This document shows, in pieces, positions 9,167-19,876 of a DNA stretch of 64,000 bases. This stretch comes from Klebsiella aerogenes (GTDB lineage: Bacteria; Pseudomonadota; Gammaproteobacteria; Enterobacterales; Enterobacteriaceae). The DNA is taken from positions 3,532,422 through 3,596,421 of the forward strand of contig CP119076.1 of assembly GCA_029027985.1 (NCBI GenBank), read 5' to 3'. The position numbers were made by a program, and so were the translations under genes. How positions within the stretch are numbered: the first letter of the stretch is position 1; each line of letters begins with the position of its first letter. A model generated the notes under the pieces. It searched no databases and was not told the DNA's origin. It worked only from the letters and a program-made list of their open reading frames with translations.

Positions 9167-9777
9167 TTACGCAAATGGAAGCGTACCTGGATTCGCTGCC
9201 GGAAGAAGAAAAAATTAGCGCGCTCAATCAGTTTCGCCAGGCCCTGCATCGCCACAGTCCCTTTCGTGCGCAGCCAGTCGACTGCGTGCTGTGGGTCAAG
9301 CAAGAAGAGGTTTCGCCTAACGACTACAACCCCAACAATCTTGCGCCGCCGGAAAAACGTCTATTATTAACCTCCCTTGAAGCAAATGGTTTTACGCAGC
9401 CTATTGTGGTGCTAGAACAGCCGTCAACGCGCTACACCATCGTCGACGGCTTTCATCGCCATGAACTGGCGAGCAGCAAAATGACGCTGAAAAAACAGCT
9501 GAAGGGATATCTGCCGGTAACCTGCCTGACGGAAAACAGCCACTCACGCGATGCGTTAATGGCCGCCACCATCCGTCACAACCGGGCTCGTGGGCGCCAT
9601 CAGATTCACGCCATGTCGGAAATCATTCGCGAACTGGCGAATCTCGGCTGGAACAACAGTAAAATCAGCAAAGAATTGGGTATGGATGCCGATGAAGTTC
9701 TGCGCCTGAAGCAAATTAACGGTCTGACCGAGCTGTTCGGCGACCGTCAATTTTCCCAGGCATGGACCGTCAAATAA
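9151..9777 (+). CDS. ybdM: ParB-like nuclease-domain protein YbdM (IbrB family)
   Basis: A 208-residue protein with an N-terminal helical part and a ParB/Srx-type domain: NPNNLAPPEKRLLLTSLEAN, then GFTQPIVV and the phosphate loop VDGFHRHELA at about residues 104-113. A KorB/ParB-like HTH follows (WNNSKISKELGMDADEVLRL). Members occur in an obligate pair with YbdN/IbrA-type proteins and were described as regulators in the Ibr system. The start MQQQLITQM matches E. coli YbdM and overlaps the last 16 bases of ybdN. The ParB fold suggests CTP or nucleotide handling, but no activity has been fixed. Confidence 0.87.
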   Translation: MQQQLITQMEAYLDSLPEEEKISALNQFRQALHRHSPFRAQPVDCVLWVKQEEVSPNDYNPNNLAPPEKRLLLTSLEANGFTQPIVVLEQPSTRYTIVDGFHRHELASSKMTLKKQLKGYLPVTCLTENSHSRDALMAATIRHNRARGRHQIHAMSEIIRELANLGWNNSKISKELGMDADEVLRLKQINGLTELFGDRQFSQAWTVK

Positions 9778-10938
9778 CTACAGGCGGCACAGTCGTTCCG
9801 CTGCCGCCTGCAGGGTTTCCGGCTGTTTCGCGAAACACAGGCGGATAAGCTTATGCGGGAACGGTTCGGCGCAGAACACAGATAACGGGATCGCCGCCAC
9901 ACCGGCTTCGGTCGTCAGCCAACGACAGAAGCTGACATCATCAAGATCGGATATTGCGCTATAGTCGGCAAGCAAGAAATAGGTCCCTTCGCACGGCAGG
10001 ATCTTCAGCCGACTATCGCGCAGCGCATCGATAAACAGATCCCGACGCTCGCGATAAAACGCCGGTAACTCGCGCGAGTGTTCCGGCTGCGTGCGCAGCA
10101 TATCCGCCAGCGCCAGTTGCGCCGGCGTATTGACGGCAAACGTCAAATACTGATGCACTTTACGCAGTTCGGCGCTGATGGCGGCGGGCGCCACGCAGTA
10201 ACCAACTTTCCAGCCGGTCATATGAAAGGTTTTACCGAATGAAGAGACCGCCACCGCCCGTTCGCGCAACTGCGGATGGGCCAACACACTGGCATGCCCC
10301 TGCTCAGCAAAACAAATATGTTCGTACACTTCGTCGCTAATCACGTAAATTTCCCGCTCGGCGATCGCCTGCCACAACGCAGCGAAGTCATCCTGCTGCC
10401 AGACGGTAGCTGACGGATTATGCGGTGTATTAAGAATAACCAGCCGGGTGCGGTCGCTGAGCGTCGCGGCAAACTGCCGCCAGTCGACGCGAAAATGCGG
10501 CGGTTGCAAAGCAATCCGTCGCAAAATTCCGCCGGACAATTCGACTGCCGGCGCGTAGCTATCGTAACTCGGGTCAAAACAAACCACCTCATCGCCGGCT
10601 CGCACCAACGCGGTAATCGCCGCATACAGCGCTTCGGTGGCCCCGGCGGTAACGGTCACATCACTGTTGGCGTCCGGACGGTAGCCATAATGTTCAGCGG
10701 TTTTATCCGCAATAGCTTCGCGCAGCGCCGGTACACCGGTCATTGGCGCATATTGATTGGCTCCCCGGGCAACGTGCCAGGCCAACTGCTCCTGCAGATA
10801 ACGCGGACCGTCAAAATCCGGGAACCCTTGTGATAGATTAATGGCCTGATGCTGCTGCGCCAACGCGCTCATCTGGGTAAAAATCGTGGTACCTAATGCA
10901 GGGAGTTTACTCTCAGGAATCAGTGGCTTACTGCTCAT
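9778..10938 (-). CDS. ybdL: Methionine aminotransferase YbdL (PLP-dependent, fold type I)
   Basis: A 386-residue class I/II aminotransferase. E. coli YbdL transaminates methionine, histidine and phenylalanine with 2-oxo acids. Visible PLP residues are NTPHNPSA (Asn and substrate contact), SDEVYEH (Asp) and the Schiff-base lysine in SSFGKTFHMTGWKVG near residue 240. The PLP phosphate loop is TAGATEALYAA. It converges on ybdM, the two stop codons being adjacent. In E. coli ybdH lies between ybdL and ybdD; here that gene is absent. Confidence 0.93.
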   Translation of the reverse strand: MSSKPLIPESKLPALGTTIFTQMSALAQQHQAINLSQGFPDFDGPRYLQEQLAWHVARGANQYAPMTGVPALREAIADKTAEHYGYRPDANSDVTVTAGATEALYAAITALVRAGDEVVCFDPSYDSYAPAVELSGGILRRIALQPPHFRVDWRQFAATLSDRTRLVILNTPHNPSATVWQQDDFAALWQAIAEREIYVISDEVYEHICFAEQGHASVLAHPQLRERAVAVSSFGKTFHMTGWKVGYCVAPAAISAELRKVHQYLTFAVNTPAQLALADMLRTQPEHSRELPAFYRERRDLFIDALRDSRLKILPCEGTYFLLADYSAISDLDDVSFCRWLTTEAGVAAIPLSVFCAEPFPHKLIRLCFAKQPETLQAAAERLCRL

Positions 10939-11048
10939 TTTTTTGTTCCGATTGTAATGCGGTTGTTGAGGCCACTATATCACGATGTTAATATTTGGCA
11001 ATCAAGACGTTTAGATGGCTAAATTTCATTATCTGGCCGGCAGAAATA

Positions 11049-11195
11049 TTCCTGAAGCCCGGCATCAGCCAATCCGCCGTGTCACAGTTCGAATCCGTCG
11101 GCTCCCGCCCGTAGAAACGCACCCGCGAAAAACTCGCGGCGATTTATGGCCGTACCCAGGAACAAATCAGCCTCTATTTACCCAAAGAGGGCTAA
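11049..11195 (+). pseudogene. Remnant of a small Xre-type HTH regulator with an internal amber codon
   Basis: One reading frame gives KPGISQSAVSQFES (a recognisable HTH recognition helix), then VGSRP, an in-frame TAG at 11112-11114, then KRTREKLAAIYGRTQEQI and a TAA at 11193-11195. The two halves join as in HTH_3 proteins, where the recognition helix is followed by a basic turn and KRTREKLAAIYG. Upstream, no good start continues the frame, so the N-terminus is also damaged. It lies between ybdL and ybdD, in the place of ybdH in E. coli. Confidence is limited by its short length. Confidence 0.5.
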
Positions 11196-11389
11196 CAGCA
11201 CTTCGCCCCGCCTTTGCCGCCGTAGCGCGCATCCTGACGTTCGCGAAAGAATTCTTCATAGGTCATCGGCGTCTGATCCGGATGGGTGATCCGCATGTGC
11301 TCGACGTAGTTGTCGTAATCCGGTACGCCGATCATCATCTTTGCTGCCTGACCTAAGTATTTTCCCGCTTTTGACAGGGTATCAAACAT
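11192..11389 (-). CDS. ybdD: YbdD/YjiX family small protein
   Basis: A 65-residue protein of the DUF466 family ([20 protein letters not shown], ending GGKGGAKCC). Members are almost always the partner of a CstA/BtsT-type pyruvate or peptide transporter and are thought to assist transport. It lies 64 bases downstream of cstA in the same direction, as in E. coli, so it is the second gene of the cstA operon. The cysteine pair at the C-terminus is typical of the family. Confidence 0.93.
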   Translation of the reverse strand: MFDTLSKAGKYLGQAAKMMIGVPDYDNYVEHMRITHPDQTPMTYEEFFRERQDARYGGKGGAKCC

Positions 11390-11453
11390 AATTTATCTCT
11401 CACTGAAAATGCAGGCCGGGTAAACGCAAACGCCCCCGGCCCCGGCCCCAGAG

Positions 11454-13559
11454 TTAGTGTGCGCGTTTCGCCTGAGCCGCTAAACCTTGCATGTCGGCAG
11501 GCATCGCTTCATACGGCGTCTCTTTCGCCGTCGGTTTGTCCTCTTTCAATGCCGCCAGCGCGGTTTTAATCGAGAACAGCGCCAGCACCACTACCACCAC
11601 CATAAAGAAGATGGTCAGCCCGGCATCAAGACGGTTGTTAAACACCAGTTGCGCCAGCTGTGACTCCGTATACTGCGACGGTATATTACCGCTGTCGATC
11701 ATTGCCTGGAATTTATTGGCGATGGCCAGGAAACCGACTTTGGTATCCGGACTGAAGGACTTCTGCCAGCCCGCCGTCAAGGTACAAATCAGCAGCCAGG
11801 CCGTCGGCAGTAGAGCCACCCATGCGTAGCGCTGGCGTTTCATCTTAAACAGTACCACCGCGCACAGCATCAGCGCCATCCCCGCCAGCATCTGGTTGGC
11901 GATACCGAACAGCGGCCACAAGGTATTAATACCGCCCAGCGGGTCAACGACACCCTGATGCAGGAAGTACCCCCACGCCAGCACGCACAGTGCGGTCGCC
12001 AACAGGTTGGCGGGCAGCGAACTGGTTCGCTTGAGCCCTGGACTAACCACGCCCAGCAGATCCTGTAGCATAAAGCGCGCCGCGCGAGTCCCGGCATCAA
12101 CCGCCGTCAGGATAAACAGCGCCTCAAACAGAATGGCGAAGTGATACCAGAAGGAGACATCCATTAACCCGCCCAACGAACCGTGCAGGATGTAAGCCAT
12201 CCCCACAGCCAGCGTCGGCGCGCCGCCCGCCCGCGAAATAATCGACTGCTCGCCGACCTCGCTGGCTATTTGGTGCAACGTATCCGGGGTAATACTAAAG
12301 CCCCAGCCGGTGACGACCTGCGCCGCCGAGGCGACTACGTCGGTGGTTCCCGCTGGCGCCAGTACCGCCATCGGACTGTTCATCGCGAAGTACACGCCCG
12401 GATCGATAATACAGGCCGCCACCAGCGCCATAATGGCCACAAAAGATTCCATCAGCATGCCGCCGTAACCGATAAAGCAGGCTTGCCCCTCGTTAGCCAA
12501 CATTTTCGGCGTGGTGCCTGAAGAGATCAGCGCATGGAAACCGGAAACCGAGCCGCAGGCAATGGTGATAAACAGGAACGGGAACAAATTACCGGTCCAC
12601 ACCGGGCCAGTGCCGTCGACAAATTTAGTCAATGCGGGCATGGTCAGGGTCGGGCGCATAATCAGAATACCAATCGCCAGACCGACGATGGTGCCGATTT
12701 TCAGGAAAGTGGAGAGATAGTCGCGCGGCGCCAGCAGCAACCAGACCGGCAGCACCGCCGCCACAAAACCGTAGCCCACCAGAATCCAGGTCAACTGTAC
12801 GCCGGTATAGTCGAACCACGGCGCCCAGGTCGGGCTTTCCGCGACCCAACCGCCGGAGATAATCGCGAATACCAGCAGGACCAGGCCGATCACCGACACC
12901 TCGCCGATACGTCCCGGACGCAGGTAACGAATGTAGATCCCCATAAAGATCGCCAGCGGGATGGTGAAGGCCACGGTATAGGTCCCCCACGGGCTATGGG
13001 TCAATGCTTTCACCACAATCATTGCCAACACCGCGAGGATGATCACCATGATCATAAAGCAGGCCACCAGCGCCAGTACCCCGGCAGTCGGCCCCATCTC
13101 CTCTTTAACCAATTCGCCAAGCGAACGGCCATCGCGACGCGTGGAAACAAACAGCACCATAAAGTCCTGCACCGCACCAGCCAGCACCACGCCGGCGAGG
13201 ATCCAAATCATCCCCGGCAGGTAGCCCATCTGCGCGGCGAGAACCGGGCCAACCAGCGGTCCGGCCCCGGCAATAGCGGCAAAATGGTGACCGAACAGCA
13301 CTTTTTTGTCGGTCGGGACATAGTCGAGGCCATCATTATGGCGCACCGCCGGCGTCATCCGCGTCGGGTCAACGCCGAGCACAGTTTTGGCGATATACAG
13401 GCCGTAGAAACGATACGCGATCAGATAAACACAGACTGCCGCGACGACAATCCACAGCGCGTTTATCTGCTCACCCCGGTTTAATGCGATATAGCCGAGG
13501 GCAAAGGCTCCGAGAACGGAGAGCAATGTCCAGATTAGGTATTTCCCTGAGTTATTCAT
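11454..13559 (-). CDS. cstA: Carbon starvation protein CstA (pyruvate/peptide transporter)
   Basis: A 701-residue integral membrane protein with many transmembrane segments and the CstA motif GHHFAAIAGAGPLVGPVLAAQ near residue 90. In E. coli CstA imports pyruvate and has been linked to peptide use during carbon starvation; expression needs CRP-cAMP. A partial CRP-like sequence (tgctagcgagatcact) lies about 120 bases upstream, too degenerate to list separately. ybdD follows. The cstA-ybdD pair adjoins the entH end of the enterobactin cluster as in E. coli. Confidence 0.95.
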   Translation of the reverse strand: MNNSGKYLIWTLLSVLGAFALGYIALNRGEQINALWIVVAAVCVYLIAYRFYGLYIAKTVLGVDPTRMTPAVRHNDGLDYVPTDKKVLFGHHFAAIAGAGPLVGPVLAAQMGYLPGMIWILAGVVLAGAVQDFMVLFVSTRRDGRSLGELVKEEMGPTAGVLALVACFMIMVIILAVLAMIVVKALTHSPWGTYTVAFTIPLAIFMGIYIRYLRPGRIGEVSVIGLVLLVFAIISGGWVAESPTWAPWFDYTGVQLTWILVGYGFVAAVLPVWLLLAPRDYLSTFLKIGTIVGLAIGILIMRPTLTMPALTKFVDGTGPVWTGNLFPFLFITIACGSVSGFHALISSGTTPKMLANEGQACFIGYGGMLMESFVAIMALVAACIIDPGVYFAMNSPMAVLAPAGTTDVVASAAQVVTGWGFSITPDTLHQIASEVGEQSIISRAGGAPTLAVGMAYILHGSLGGLMDVSFWYHFAILFEALFILTAVDAGTRAARFMLQDLLGVVSPGLKRTSSLPANLLATALCVLAWGYFLHQGVVDPLGGINTLWPLFGIANQMLAGMALMLCAVVLFKMKRQRYAWVALLPTAWLLICTLTAGWQKSFSPDTKVGFLAIANKFQAMIDSGNIPSQYTESQLAQLVFNNRLDAGLTIFFMVVVVVLALFSIKTALAALKEDKPTAKETPYEAMPADMQGLAAQAKRAH

Positions 13560-13721
13560 TGTTGTGGTCCACCGGTAGGGTAATCAGGATGTTACAGTTT
13601 GTTTCTAGAACACAACGCAGGATTTAACAACTTCGAAACAGCGCAGATGGCGCGCAGAAGCAGAGATTTGTCTCACATTGCTAGCGAGATCACTTAAGGC
13701 AGGGAAATAGATGAAAGGATT

Positions 13722-13824
13722 ACCGTACCCGGGCTACCCAACGACACAGAACCGTAGCCCCGCTAAGCCCAGCGCGAGCGGGGAAACCCCGGGTTACGGC
13801 TAACGCCTCGCCCGGGTTACCTAT
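13722..13824. repeat. REP/BIME-like palindromic cluster between cstA and entH
   Basis: Several inverted GC-rich stretches lie here: cccgggctac, gtagccccgc with gcggggaaac, and ccccgggttac with cgcccgggttac. They are related to the repeats at other gene ends in this window. They lie downstream of entH and upstream of cstA and may end or protect the ent transcript. Confidence 0.55.
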
Positions 13825-13844
13825 GGTGCGGGAAATATCAGGCC

Positions 13845-14258
13845 TTAACCGAGTACTGCGGTTCCCAGACGGCAGGTACAGCAACGCCGCCCTTTTTCGT
13901 CATACACCGCAATCTCCCAGCTCTGGCTCTGACGGCCAAGATGCAGTGGGCGACACTCGCCGCGCACTTTACCGCTGGAAACCGCTCGATGATGGGTCGC
14001 GTTGAGCTCGGTTCCCACCACGCACTGCCCCTCTTCGGTCATCAACCACCCGGCCATCGACCCCAGCGTTTCCGCCAGCGCCGCCGATGCGCCGCCGTGC
14101 AACAGGCCAAACGGTTGATGTGTCCGCGAATCCACCGGCATCTCCGCCTCCAGCACCCCAGCTTCCAACCGCGTATAAACGATGCCGAGATGCGCCACCA
14201 TGGTGTCTTTACTGCTGGCGTTCAGCGCTTCCAGCGACAGCTTTCGCTTCCAGGCCAT
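13845..14258 (-). CDS. entH: Proofreading thioesterase EntH
   Basis: A 137-residue hotdog-fold acyl-CoA thioesterase. It clears wrongly loaded aryl groups from the EntB carrier domain and so keeps the enterobactin line active. The family block [14 protein letters not shown] holds the catalytic glutamate at residue 63 and His54. It is the last gene of entC-E-B-A-H; its start codon follows immediately after the entA stop codon, which suggests translational coupling. Confidence 0.95.
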   Translation of the reverse strand: MAWKRKLSLEALNASSKDTMVAHLGIVYTRLEAGVLEAEMPVDSRTHQPFGLLHGGASAALAETLGSMAGWLMTEEGQCVVGTELNATHHRAVSSGKVRGECRPLHLGRQSQSWEIAVYDEKGRRCCTCRLGTAVLG

Positions 14259-15014
14259 TTACGCCCCCAGCGTCGAGCCGCCGTCCACCACGATATCCTG
14301 CAGCGTGATGTGGCTGGCATGGGAAGAGGCCAGGAACAGAATAGTGTTAGCAATTTCCTGCGGGCGAGCGATTTTACCCAGCGGGATACCCAGCTTAAAC
14401 TGTTCGCCAAAACCACGAATACGCTGCTGTTCTGCGTCGTTGCTAACCCACAGGGTACGTTGCATATCGGTATCGGTGGAGCCCGGAGAAACCAGATTAC
14501 AGCGCACGCCGCTACCTGCCAGCTCAAGGCCGACGGTTAGCGCCAGGCTTTTCAACGCCGCTTTCGAAGCGCCGTAAGCGCTCATGCCGATGCGCGGCGT
14601 ATGCGCGGCATCGGAAGACACAGTGACGATCGCCCCGCCCCGCTGGCGACGGAACTGCGCCATCGTCTGCTGGAACAGGTTAAACGCGCCACCGACGTTG
14701 ACCGAGAAGGTCTGCTGCCAGTCTTCCGCGCTCAGTTGGTCCGTCGCCCCCATCCGCAGGATCCCCGCGGCGTTTACCAGCACGTCCAGTCGTTCGAGGC
14801 CGTTCAGCAGACGAGCGCAAATGTCGCGCACCTGGTCTGCATCGGCGACGTTCAGCGTTTCGGTCGCAAACGGGTAGCGCTCGCCGTCAAAGGCGAGATC
14901 GAAACCGGTGACATTCGCCCCGGCCTCCGCAAAAGCCAGCGCAGTCGCATAGCCAATCCCTTTGCCCGCGCCGGTCACCCACACGGTCTGACCGTGAAAA
15001 TCCAGCGCCGCCAT
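14259..15014 (-). CDS. entA: 2,3-dihydro-2,3-dihydroxybenzoate dehydrogenase
   Basis: A 251-residue short-chain dehydrogenase that oxidises 2,3-dihydro-2,3-dihydroxybenzoate to 2,3-dihydroxybenzoate with NAD. The nucleotide motif GAGKGIGYA is at the N-terminus and the catalytic YGASK in the second half. The start MAALDFHGQ is chosen because it forms a TAATG overlap with the entB stop; an upstream in-frame codon would extend the protein into entB beyond the family length. Confidence 0.96.
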   Translation of the reverse strand: MAALDFHGQTVWVTGAGKGIGYATALAFAEAGANVTGFDLAFDGERYPFATETLNVADADQVRDICARLLNGLERLDVLVNAAGILRMGATDQLSAEDWQQTFSVNVGGAFNLFQQTMAQFRRQRGGAIVTVSSDAAHTPRIGMSAYGASKAALKSLALTVGLELAGSGVRCNLVSPGSTDTDMQRTLWVSNDAEQQRIRGFGEQFKLGIPLGKIARPQEIANTILFLASSHASHITLQDIVVDGGSTLGA

Positions 15015-15865
15015 TATTTCACCTCGCGGGAAAGCAGCGTCCACCAGGCGTCGATGGTCGGATTCTTCGCCAGCATCACGAAGTCAATGTCGCCATGCAC
15101 TTTGCGCCAGCGGGCGGCCAGCGCCATCATCCGCACGGAGTCGAGGCCGTAATCGATCAAGTTTTCATCATCCAGCGGCTCGTCGGATTCATCAAGCAGC
15201 GGCAGGATCAGCGCGCGCAGCGCGGATTTCGTCGCTGGCAGCGGCAGCAGTTCTTCAGTCATCACCACGCGACCGGAACGGCCAGCGACGTATTTCAACG
15301 CCATCAGGTGCTCTTCGCGGCTAAAGTCAGCCAACGCGTCGGCAACAAAGAACGGCTTAATGTCGCGCATAAAGGCGTCCGTCGCGGTGGTCATGCAGCC
15401 GATATGGGCGTAAACGCCGGTGATGATCAGCTGGTCACGCCCGGTCTCTTTCAGCATCTCTTCCAATGGCGAGCGGTGAAACGCGCTGTAGCGCCATTTC
15501 ACCAGCACGGTATCCTGTTCGTCCGGCGCCAGCGCGGCAATCACCTGCTGCTGCTCCGGCGAGCGAGTCAGTCCCGGTCCCCACATATCGTTCAGCAGGG
15601 CGCGATCTTCATCGCTCTGCTCTTTCGGTTGCGCGGTGTAATACACCGGAATACCGTTCTGTTTGCAGAAGTCGCGCAGAGCAGCGATATTCGCCACCAC
15701 TTTTTCCATCATCGCGCTGTTTTCTCCCCAAAAGTTGAGGAAGTACTCCTGCATATCGTGGATCAGCAGCGCGGCGCGTGACGGCTCAAACGTCCAGTTC
15801 ACCTTGTTCGCGGGAATATCGTTGGCTTCCGGCAGCGCGTAAGCCTGTAATTTAGGGATTGCCAT
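15014..15865 (-). CDS. entB: Isochorismatase / aryl carrier protein EntB
   Basis: A 283-residue bifunctional enzyme. The N-terminal isochorismatase domain (ALLIHDMQEYFLNFW at about residue 32, TGVYAHIGCMTTA near 150-160) splits isochorismate to 2,3-dihydro-2,3-dihydroxybenzoate and pyruvate. The C-terminal aryl carrier domain carries the phosphopantetheine serine at about 243 in DYGLDSVRMM. EntE loads dihydroxybenzoate there for EntF. It needs a phosphopantetheinyl transferase; the usual partner gene entD is not in this window. Confidence 0.97.
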   Translation of the reverse strand: MAIPKLQAYALPEANDIPANKVNWTFEPSRAALLIHDMQEYFLNFWGENSAMMEKVVANIAALRDFCKQNGIPVYYTAQPKEQSDEDRALLNDMWGPGLTRSPEQQQVIAALAPDEQDTVLVKWRYSAFHRSPLEEMLKETGRDQLIITGVYAHIGCMTTATDAFMRDIKPFFVADALADFSREEHLMALKYVAGRSGRVVMTEELLPLPATKSALRALILPLLDESDEPLDDENLIDYGLDSVRMMALAARWRKVHGDIDFVMLAKNPTIDAWWTLLSREVK

Positions 15866-15878
15866 TCTCTGTTCTCCT

Positions 15879-17486
15879 TCAGCCCAGCTTGCCTGCAGCC
15901 AGCCACTGACGTAATTGTTTTTTATCGACTTTGCCTACCGGCGTCAGCGGCAGCGCGGCAACGCACTCCACACGGTCCGGCAGTTTAAATTCCGCCACGC
16001 CTTGCTCGCGTAGGAAGCGGCGCACCGCTACCGCGCGCAGTGGCGATGTCACCACCAGATAAGCGCAGCTCTTCTCGCCCAGCAGGTTGTCTTCAATGCT
16101 GACCAACGCGGCGTGGATCACCGCGTCATGGCGCAGCAGCAGGTTTTCGATCTCTTCGGCGGCGATCTTCTCGCCGCCGCGGTTGATCTGATCTTTTTCC
16201 CGCCCCTGTACGGTGATGTAGCCCTCTTCGTCGATCGAAATCAGATCGCCGGAACAGTAAAAACCATTGGCGTCGAAAGCTTCCGCGTTATGCTGCGGGC
16301 TGTTGTAGTAGCCACGGAAGGTATAGGGGCCGCGGGTCATCAGACGGCCAACTTCGCCGCGCGGCAGCGGGTTGCCCTCGGCATCCGCTACCCATACTTC
16401 GTCGTCCGGGCACATCGGGCGTCCCTGGGTATGAATGATCCGCTGCGGGCTGTCGTCGAGGCGGGTGTAGTTAACCAACCCTTCCGCCATACCGAAGACC
16501 TGCTGCAACTGACAGCCGATTTCCGCCGGAATACGCGCGGCAAGCGTCGCAGACAGGCGCGCTCCGCCGACTTGCAGCAATGTCAGCGATTGCAGTTGAG
16601 CGTTGCCGCCCCATTCGTGGATCGCCTGCAACCACAGGCTAACTGCAGGCGGCACCAGCGAGGCAACGTTAATTTGATGTTTTTCAATCAGCGGGAAGCA
16701 CAGCGTGGCGCTCGGGTCCGCGGCGAGGATCACTCGCCCGCCGGCGAGGAAAACGCCCAGTGAGCCCGGTGAGCTCATCGCATAGTTATGCGCCGCCGGC
16801 AGCGCGTTGAGATAACGGGTCTCAGCGCTGATCCCGCAGATTTCATTACTGCGGCGGATACTGTAGTCGTAATCGTTGTGGGTACGCGGGATAAGCTTCG
16901 GCGTCCCGGTGCTGCCGCCGGAGAGCTGGAAAAAAGCCACTTCATCGGCGGGTGTCGGGTTGGCGACGAAGTTATCCGCCGTCCGCGCAATCGCCGCCGC
17001 CAGAGAGCGCTCACCGCTATCATTACGCAGCAGCGCGACGCGCAGCGAAGGATGTTCAACAATAAAGCTGTCGAGGAAGCTATCGTCAGCGAACAGCGCA
17101 TGATCGCGATCGGCAATCAACAGCACCGGTTTGATTTGCGCGGCGTAGGCATTGAGCTCACTACGTTGATGGCTAAACAATGCGTTCACCGGCGCAACGC
17201 CGATACGCAGCAGCGCGAACAAGGCAATGTAAAACTCGGCGACATTGCCAAGTTGTACCAGCGCGGTTTCTCCGCGCTTCAGTCCCTGGCGCTGCAGAGA
17301 CGAGGCGAGGTTATCCACCCGTTGGTTAAACTGGCGATAGCTTATCTGCTGTTCGCCGTCGATAATCGCGATGGCGTCGTTTTCCGCATGGCGGGTAATC
17401 AGATTGGTTAACGGCAGATCCTTCCAGTAACCTTTTTGACGATAGCGGGCCGCGAACTCTTCCGGCCAACGAGTAAATGCAATCAT
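15879..17486 (-). CDS. entE: 2,3-dihydroxybenzoate-AMP ligase EntE
   Basis: A 535-residue adenylate-forming enzyme that activates 2,3-dihydroxybenzoate with ATP and transfers it to the EntB carrier domain. The phosphate-binding motif is [18 protein letters not shown] (near residue 190), with [14 protein letters not shown], the hinge region YCSGDL and the C-terminal lysine in [12 protein letters not shown]. It lies 13 bases upstream of entB and 9 bases downstream of entC, so all are one operon. Confidence 0.97.
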   Translation of the reverse strand: MIAFTRWPEEFAARYRQKGYWKDLPLTNLITRHAENDAIAIIDGEQQISYRQFNQRVDNLASSLQRQGLKRGETALVQLGNVAEFYIALFALLRIGVAPVNALFSHQRSELNAYAAQIKPVLLIADRDHALFADDSFLDSFIVEHPSLRVALLRNDSGERSLAAAIARTADNFVANPTPADEVAFFQLSGGSTGTPKLIPRTHNDYDYSIRRSNEICGISAETRYLNALPAAHNYAMSSPGSLGVFLAGGRVILAADPSATLCFPLIEKHQINVASLVPPAVSLWLQAIHEWGGNAQLQSLTLLQVGGARLSATLAARIPAEIGCQLQQVFGMAEGLVNYTRLDDSPQRIIHTQGRPMCPDDEVWVADAEGNPLPRGEVGRLMTRGPYTFRGYYNSPQHNAEAFDANGFYCSGDLISIDEEGYITVQGREKDQINRGGEKIAAEEIENLLLRHDAVIHAALVSIEDNLLGEKSCAYLVVTSPLRAVAVRRFLREQGVAEFKLPDRVECVAALPLTPVGKVDKKQLRQWLAAGKLG

Positions 17487-17495
17487 CCTTGCCTC

Positions 17496-18671
<1,176 letters not shown>

Positions 18672-18694
18672 ATCATCCTCCAAAAACGATAAAA

Positions 18695-18720
18695 ATATTA
18701 CGAATAATTATCATTTGTAT
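18695..18720. promoter_or_regulatory. Probable Fur box between entC and fepB
   Basis: The AT-rich stretch attacgaataattatcatttg contains ATAATtATCAT, close to the inverted GATAAT core of Fur sites. It lies 25-50 bases upstream of entC, in the divergent promoter region that Fur controls in E. coli. Confidence 0.6.
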
Positions 18721-18858
18721 TTTTGTTGGCTAACCTAAAAGGTATTGCCCGCCATGTCAACCGCACAAACTTCATGTTATGCGACTTAAGCTTGCATCCA
18801 CGTAGCGCAATGTTGAAAATGAGAAGTATTTACTACTACTTACTCAGGATGCGAATTC

Positions 18859-19818
18859 GTGAATTTTTCCACTTTTTGCCGTCGTACGTTTCTGGCCAGC
18901 GGGCTATGCTTTTTAGGAATTACCTCAGCCCTGGCGGCGGACTGGCCGCGTCAGATCACCGATAGTCGCGGAACCCATACCCTGGAAAGCCAGCCGTTAC
19001 GCATTGTCTCCACCAGCGTCACCCTCACTGGCTCGCTGCTGGCCATTGATGCGCCGGTGGTCGCCAGCGGCGCCACCACGCCGAACAACCGCGTGGCCGA
19101 TGCGCAAGGCTTTCTGCGCCAGTGGAGCGACGTGGCAAAAGAACGCAAACTGGCGCGCCTGTACATTGGCGAGCCAAGCGCAGAAGCCGTCGCCGCCCAG
19201 ATGCCGGATCTGATCCTGATTAGCGCCACCGGCGGCGATTCCGCCCTACCGCTGTATGACCAGCTCTCAACCATCGCGCCGACGCTGGTTATCAACTACG
19301 ACGACAAAAGCTGGCAGACGCTGCTGACCCAGTTGGGACGCATCACCGGCCATGAATCGCAGGCCAAAGCGCGCATTGCCGACTTCAACAAACAGCTCGC
19401 TTCGTTAAAAGGAAAAATGAAGCTGCCGCCGCAGCCGGTCACCGCGCTGGTCTATACCGCCGCGGCGCATAACGCCAATATCTGGACGCCGGAATCGGCA
19501 CAGGGCCAGATGCTCGAACAGCTTGGCTTTACGCTGGCGACGCTGCCGTCCGGCCTGCATACCAGCCAGAGCCAGGGCAAACGCCACGACATCGTGCAGC
19601 TGGGCGGCGAAAACCTGGCTACCGGTATTAACGGCGAAAGCCTGTTCCTGTTCGCCGGCGACCAGAAAGACGCCGAGGCCATTTATGCCAACCCGCTACT
19701 GGCGCACCTGCCGTCGGTTGCCGCAAAGCGCGTTTACCCGCTGGGCATCGAAACCTTCCGCCTCGACTACTACAGCGCGATGCAGGTACTGCAACGCCTT
19801 TCCGCTCTCTTCGGCTAA
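18859..19818 (+). CDS. fepB: Ferric enterobactin periplasmic binding protein FepB
   Basis: A 319-residue class III (TroA/BtuF fold) binding protein that carries ferric enterobactin to FepD-FepG-FepC. The mature part, from [16 protein letters not shown], is very close to E. coli FepB. The signal region reads [20 protein letters not shown]: a paired arginine followed by FL and a mild hydrophobic stretch, which looks like a Tat leader and differs from the E. coli leader as I recall it. The start is a GTG preceded by AGGATGCG. It is divergent from entC under the shared Fur site. Confidence 0.95.
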   Translation: MNFSTFCRRTFLASGLCFLGITSALAADWPRQITDSRGTHTLESQPLRIVSTSVTLTGSLLAIDAPVVASGATTPNNRVADAQGFLRQWSDVAKERKLARLYIGEPSAEAVAAQMPDLILISATGGDSALPLYDQLSTIAPTLVINYDDKSWQTLLTQLGRITGHESQAKARIADFNKQLASLKGKMKLPPQPVTALVYTAAAHNANIWTPESAQGQMLEQLGFTLATLPSGLHTSQSQGKRHDIVQLGGENLATGINGESLFLFAGDQKDAEAIYANPLLAHLPSVAAKRVYPLGIETFRLDYYSAMQVLQRLSALFG

Positions 19819-19832
19819 TTCCGGTTCCGAGA

Positions 19833-19866
19833 TTTCCCGGCAGCGCGTTGCGTCTGTCCGGGAAAA
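19833..19866. terminator. Possible terminator between convergent fepB and entS
   Basis: The stem tttcccgg / ccgggaaa has an 17-base loop and a short AT flank on both strands. It lies between two convergent stop codons. Confidence 0.4.
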
Positions 19867-19876
19867 CCCGCCGCGC

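Noticed and set aside
12534..13484. A 316-codon plus-strand frame opposite cstA
   Set aside because: It is antisense to a long conserved gene; its composition (many His, Arg, Gln) is typical of a shadow frame in GC-rich DNA.
13675..13700. CRP-like site upstream of cstA
   Set aside because: Only TGCTA-N6-TCACT is present, a poor match on one side; cstA is CRP-dependent in E. coli but the site cannot be placed with confidence.
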